Positions 5,396-6,273 of a DNA stretch of 6,273 bases are shown piece after piece. Both the position numbers and the translations under genes were made by a program. Each line of letters starts with the position of its first letter. The stretch's first letter is position 1. The stretch covers positions 1-6,273 of the forward strand of contig DATLEI010000030.1 of NCBI GenBank assembly GCA_035525375.1, in the 5' to 3' direction. Origin of the DNA: JALZBN01 sp035525375 (GTDB lineage: Bacteria > Actinomycetota > Acidimicrobiia > Acidimicrobiales > AC-14). The notes under the pieces were generated by a model, which saw nothing but the letters and a program-made list of their open reading frames with translations, made no database searches and was not told where the DNA came from.

Positions 5396-5834
5396 TCAGT
5401 TGCAGATCGTCTTCCCAGGGGCCACCGTCGTGCGACATCGTTCCTCGGGCGTCGATCCGGTTGCCGTCGGCGACTGTCAGGACCATCCGCTGCGCGAATC
5501 CCGCTTCGTCTCGGTGCCAGCTCACGACGCCGGCCGCAACCTCGACGGTGTACCGGCGAGACACTTCGCGCTCATCGAAGTAGATCATCGTGAACGTACC
5601 GGCTGCATCGTCGGAGCCGATTATGGCCACCCCGCTCGGAACCTCCGGCTCGTCGATCTCGGACCGCATGAGCAGGAACGCGCCGCCTTCGTGCCACTCG
5701 AACGACGTGTGACCGTGAAAGGTCGTTCCAGGAACGAGCGGGTGTGTCCCTGATGTGCGCCACCTGCCCACCAACGGCGTCAGCGGCTCCAGTGCCGGGT
5801 TGGGTCGCTGTGCTGCTGAGCCAATCGACGTCAT
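5373..5834 (-). CDS. DUF1579-like / lipocalin-like small protein
   Basis: A 153-aa soluble protein with the look of a small beta-barrel. LEPLTPLVGRWRTSGTHPL (residues 15-33) is the typical opening ('LxxLVGxWxxxGT') of DUF1579 and nitrobindin-like proteins. It is followed by alternating strands: TSFEWHEGGAFLLMRSEI (43-60), SGVAIIGSDDAAGTFTMIYFDER (67-89) and SRRYTVEVAAGVVSWHRDE. It closes with DDLQLTYERVDS. Such actinobacterial proteins have no firm function; ligand binding is a guess. I chose ATG 5834, just before the conserved opening; its ribosome-binding site is weak. The frame is open to a GTG at 6050, and the 72 added residues have no family match, though part of them reads protein-like. 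The 243 bp up to the VOC stop therefore hold either leader DNA or an N-terminal extension. Confidence 0.75.
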   Translation of the reverse strand: MTSIGSAAQRPNPALEPLTPLVGRWRTSGTHPLVPGTTFHGHTSFEWHEGGAFLLMRSEIDEPEVPSGVAIIGSDDAAGTFTMIYFDEREVSRRYTVEVAAGVVSWHRDEAGFAQRMVLTVADGNRIDARGTMSHDGGPWEDDLQLTYERVDS

Positions 5835-6077
5835 GCGGTCATCATCGCATCGGCCGCTCCGAATGTCTGGCGACCCAGGTCGTGCCGACCGCAACGTGAA
5901 GGTGACGCACCCGTCGGTCGATCCGAGGTTGCCTCGCACGATTATCGGGTCGGCCAGCCAGGCGGACAGCGGCCGCACCTCCAGCCATGCTCGATGCAAG
6001 ACGACCCCTTCTAGGTCCGTCGTTCCTGAGGCAGGGACGTTTTTCGCCACGCAGGAGTTGCCCGGCGGGTGAAACGG

Positions 6078-6273
6078 CTACAACACCAAGGGCTTGATCG
6101 GCGAAAAGATGGCGGTCGGGTCGTCGTGCCAAATCTCCGGCTGCACGTCGATGTAGAGCTCGACCTCGTTGCCGTCGGGATCCAGGATGTACAGGCTGTG
6201 GGTGACCGTGTGGTCGGAGGCCCCGACCACCTCGACGCCGGCCTCGGTGATCCGTTCCAGCGCTTCCCGGAGC
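6078..6273 (-). CDS. VOC / glyoxalase-fold protein, C-terminal part (5' end outside window)
   Basis: Only the last 64 residues are present; the gene enters from the right edge and ends at TAG 6078-6080. The visible part has LERITEAGVEVVGASDH, then THSLYILDPDGNEVELYID (visible residues 24-42), the closing strands of a vicinal-oxygen-chelate module. E38 in NEVELY is at the usual metal-ligand position, and H21/H25 lie in the DHxxxHS segment seen in extradiol-dioxygenase-like members. The tail PEIWHDDPTAIFSPIKPLVL resembles catechol-2,3-dioxygenase-type VOC proteins. The reaction (ring cleavage, glyoxalase or antibiotic sequestration) cannot be told without the N-terminal half. It is on the same strand as the DUF1579-like gene and 243 bp upstream of it. 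Confidence 0.9.
   Translation of the reverse strand, partial: LREALERITEAGVEVVGASDHTVTHSLYILDPDGNEVELYIDVQPEIWHDDPTAIFSPIKPLVL

Noticed and set aside
708..6273. A new defence or biosynthetic system
   Set aside because: The genes are separate small accessory families with mostly large gaps; only TIGR03086-cupin is clearly an operon, and no core defence or biosynthetic enzyme set is present.

Overview
The window is GC-rich chromosomal DNA, most likely from an actinobacterium. The reasons are base composition, frequent GTG starts, and a DinB-like protein of the mycothiol-dependent maleylpyruvate isomerase type; mycothiol is an actinobacterial thiol. No species can be named. I recognise eight intact genes and one gene cut by the right edge.

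Layout: Positions 1-638 hold no convincing gene, only short broken reading frames. They end in a cluster of three copies of a 10-bp motif (512-555) and a 42-nt 3' half of a tRNA-Gly(GCC) gene (639-680). A tRNA 3' half with no 5' half is the usual scar of site-specific integration. Its orientation puts any inserted element to the left and the original chromosomal flank to the right. Next come a nucleotidyltransferase gene on the minus strand (708-1382) and two plus-strand genes: a DUF1232 membrane protein (1542-1976) and a hypothetical protein (1997-2425).

From 2573 to the right edge every gene is on the minus strand. In transcription order (right to left) they are: the C-terminal end of a VOC/glyoxalase-fold protein (6078-6273), a DUF1579-like small protein (5373-5834), an APH-type phosphotransferase (4430-5257), a TIGR03086/DinB-like metal protein (3749-4312), a cupin (3221-3748) and a DUF4304 protein (2573-3016). 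The TIGR03086 and cupin genes abut exactly (stop codon followed directly by ATG) behind one recognisable promoter, so they are very probably one operon. The others are separated by 115-243 bp and may be transcribed independently.

Functionally this looks like a mixed set of small accessory enzymes of the kind involved in small-molecule modification or detoxification (phosphotransferase, nucleotidyltransferase, VOC, cupin, DinB/MDMPI). It does not look like one pathway or a recognisable defence or biosynthetic system. The signals most worth following are the tRNA scar with its neighbouring repeats, and the structured leader with a 7-codon reading frame ahead of the phosphotransferase gene. I found no convincing new multi-gene system.
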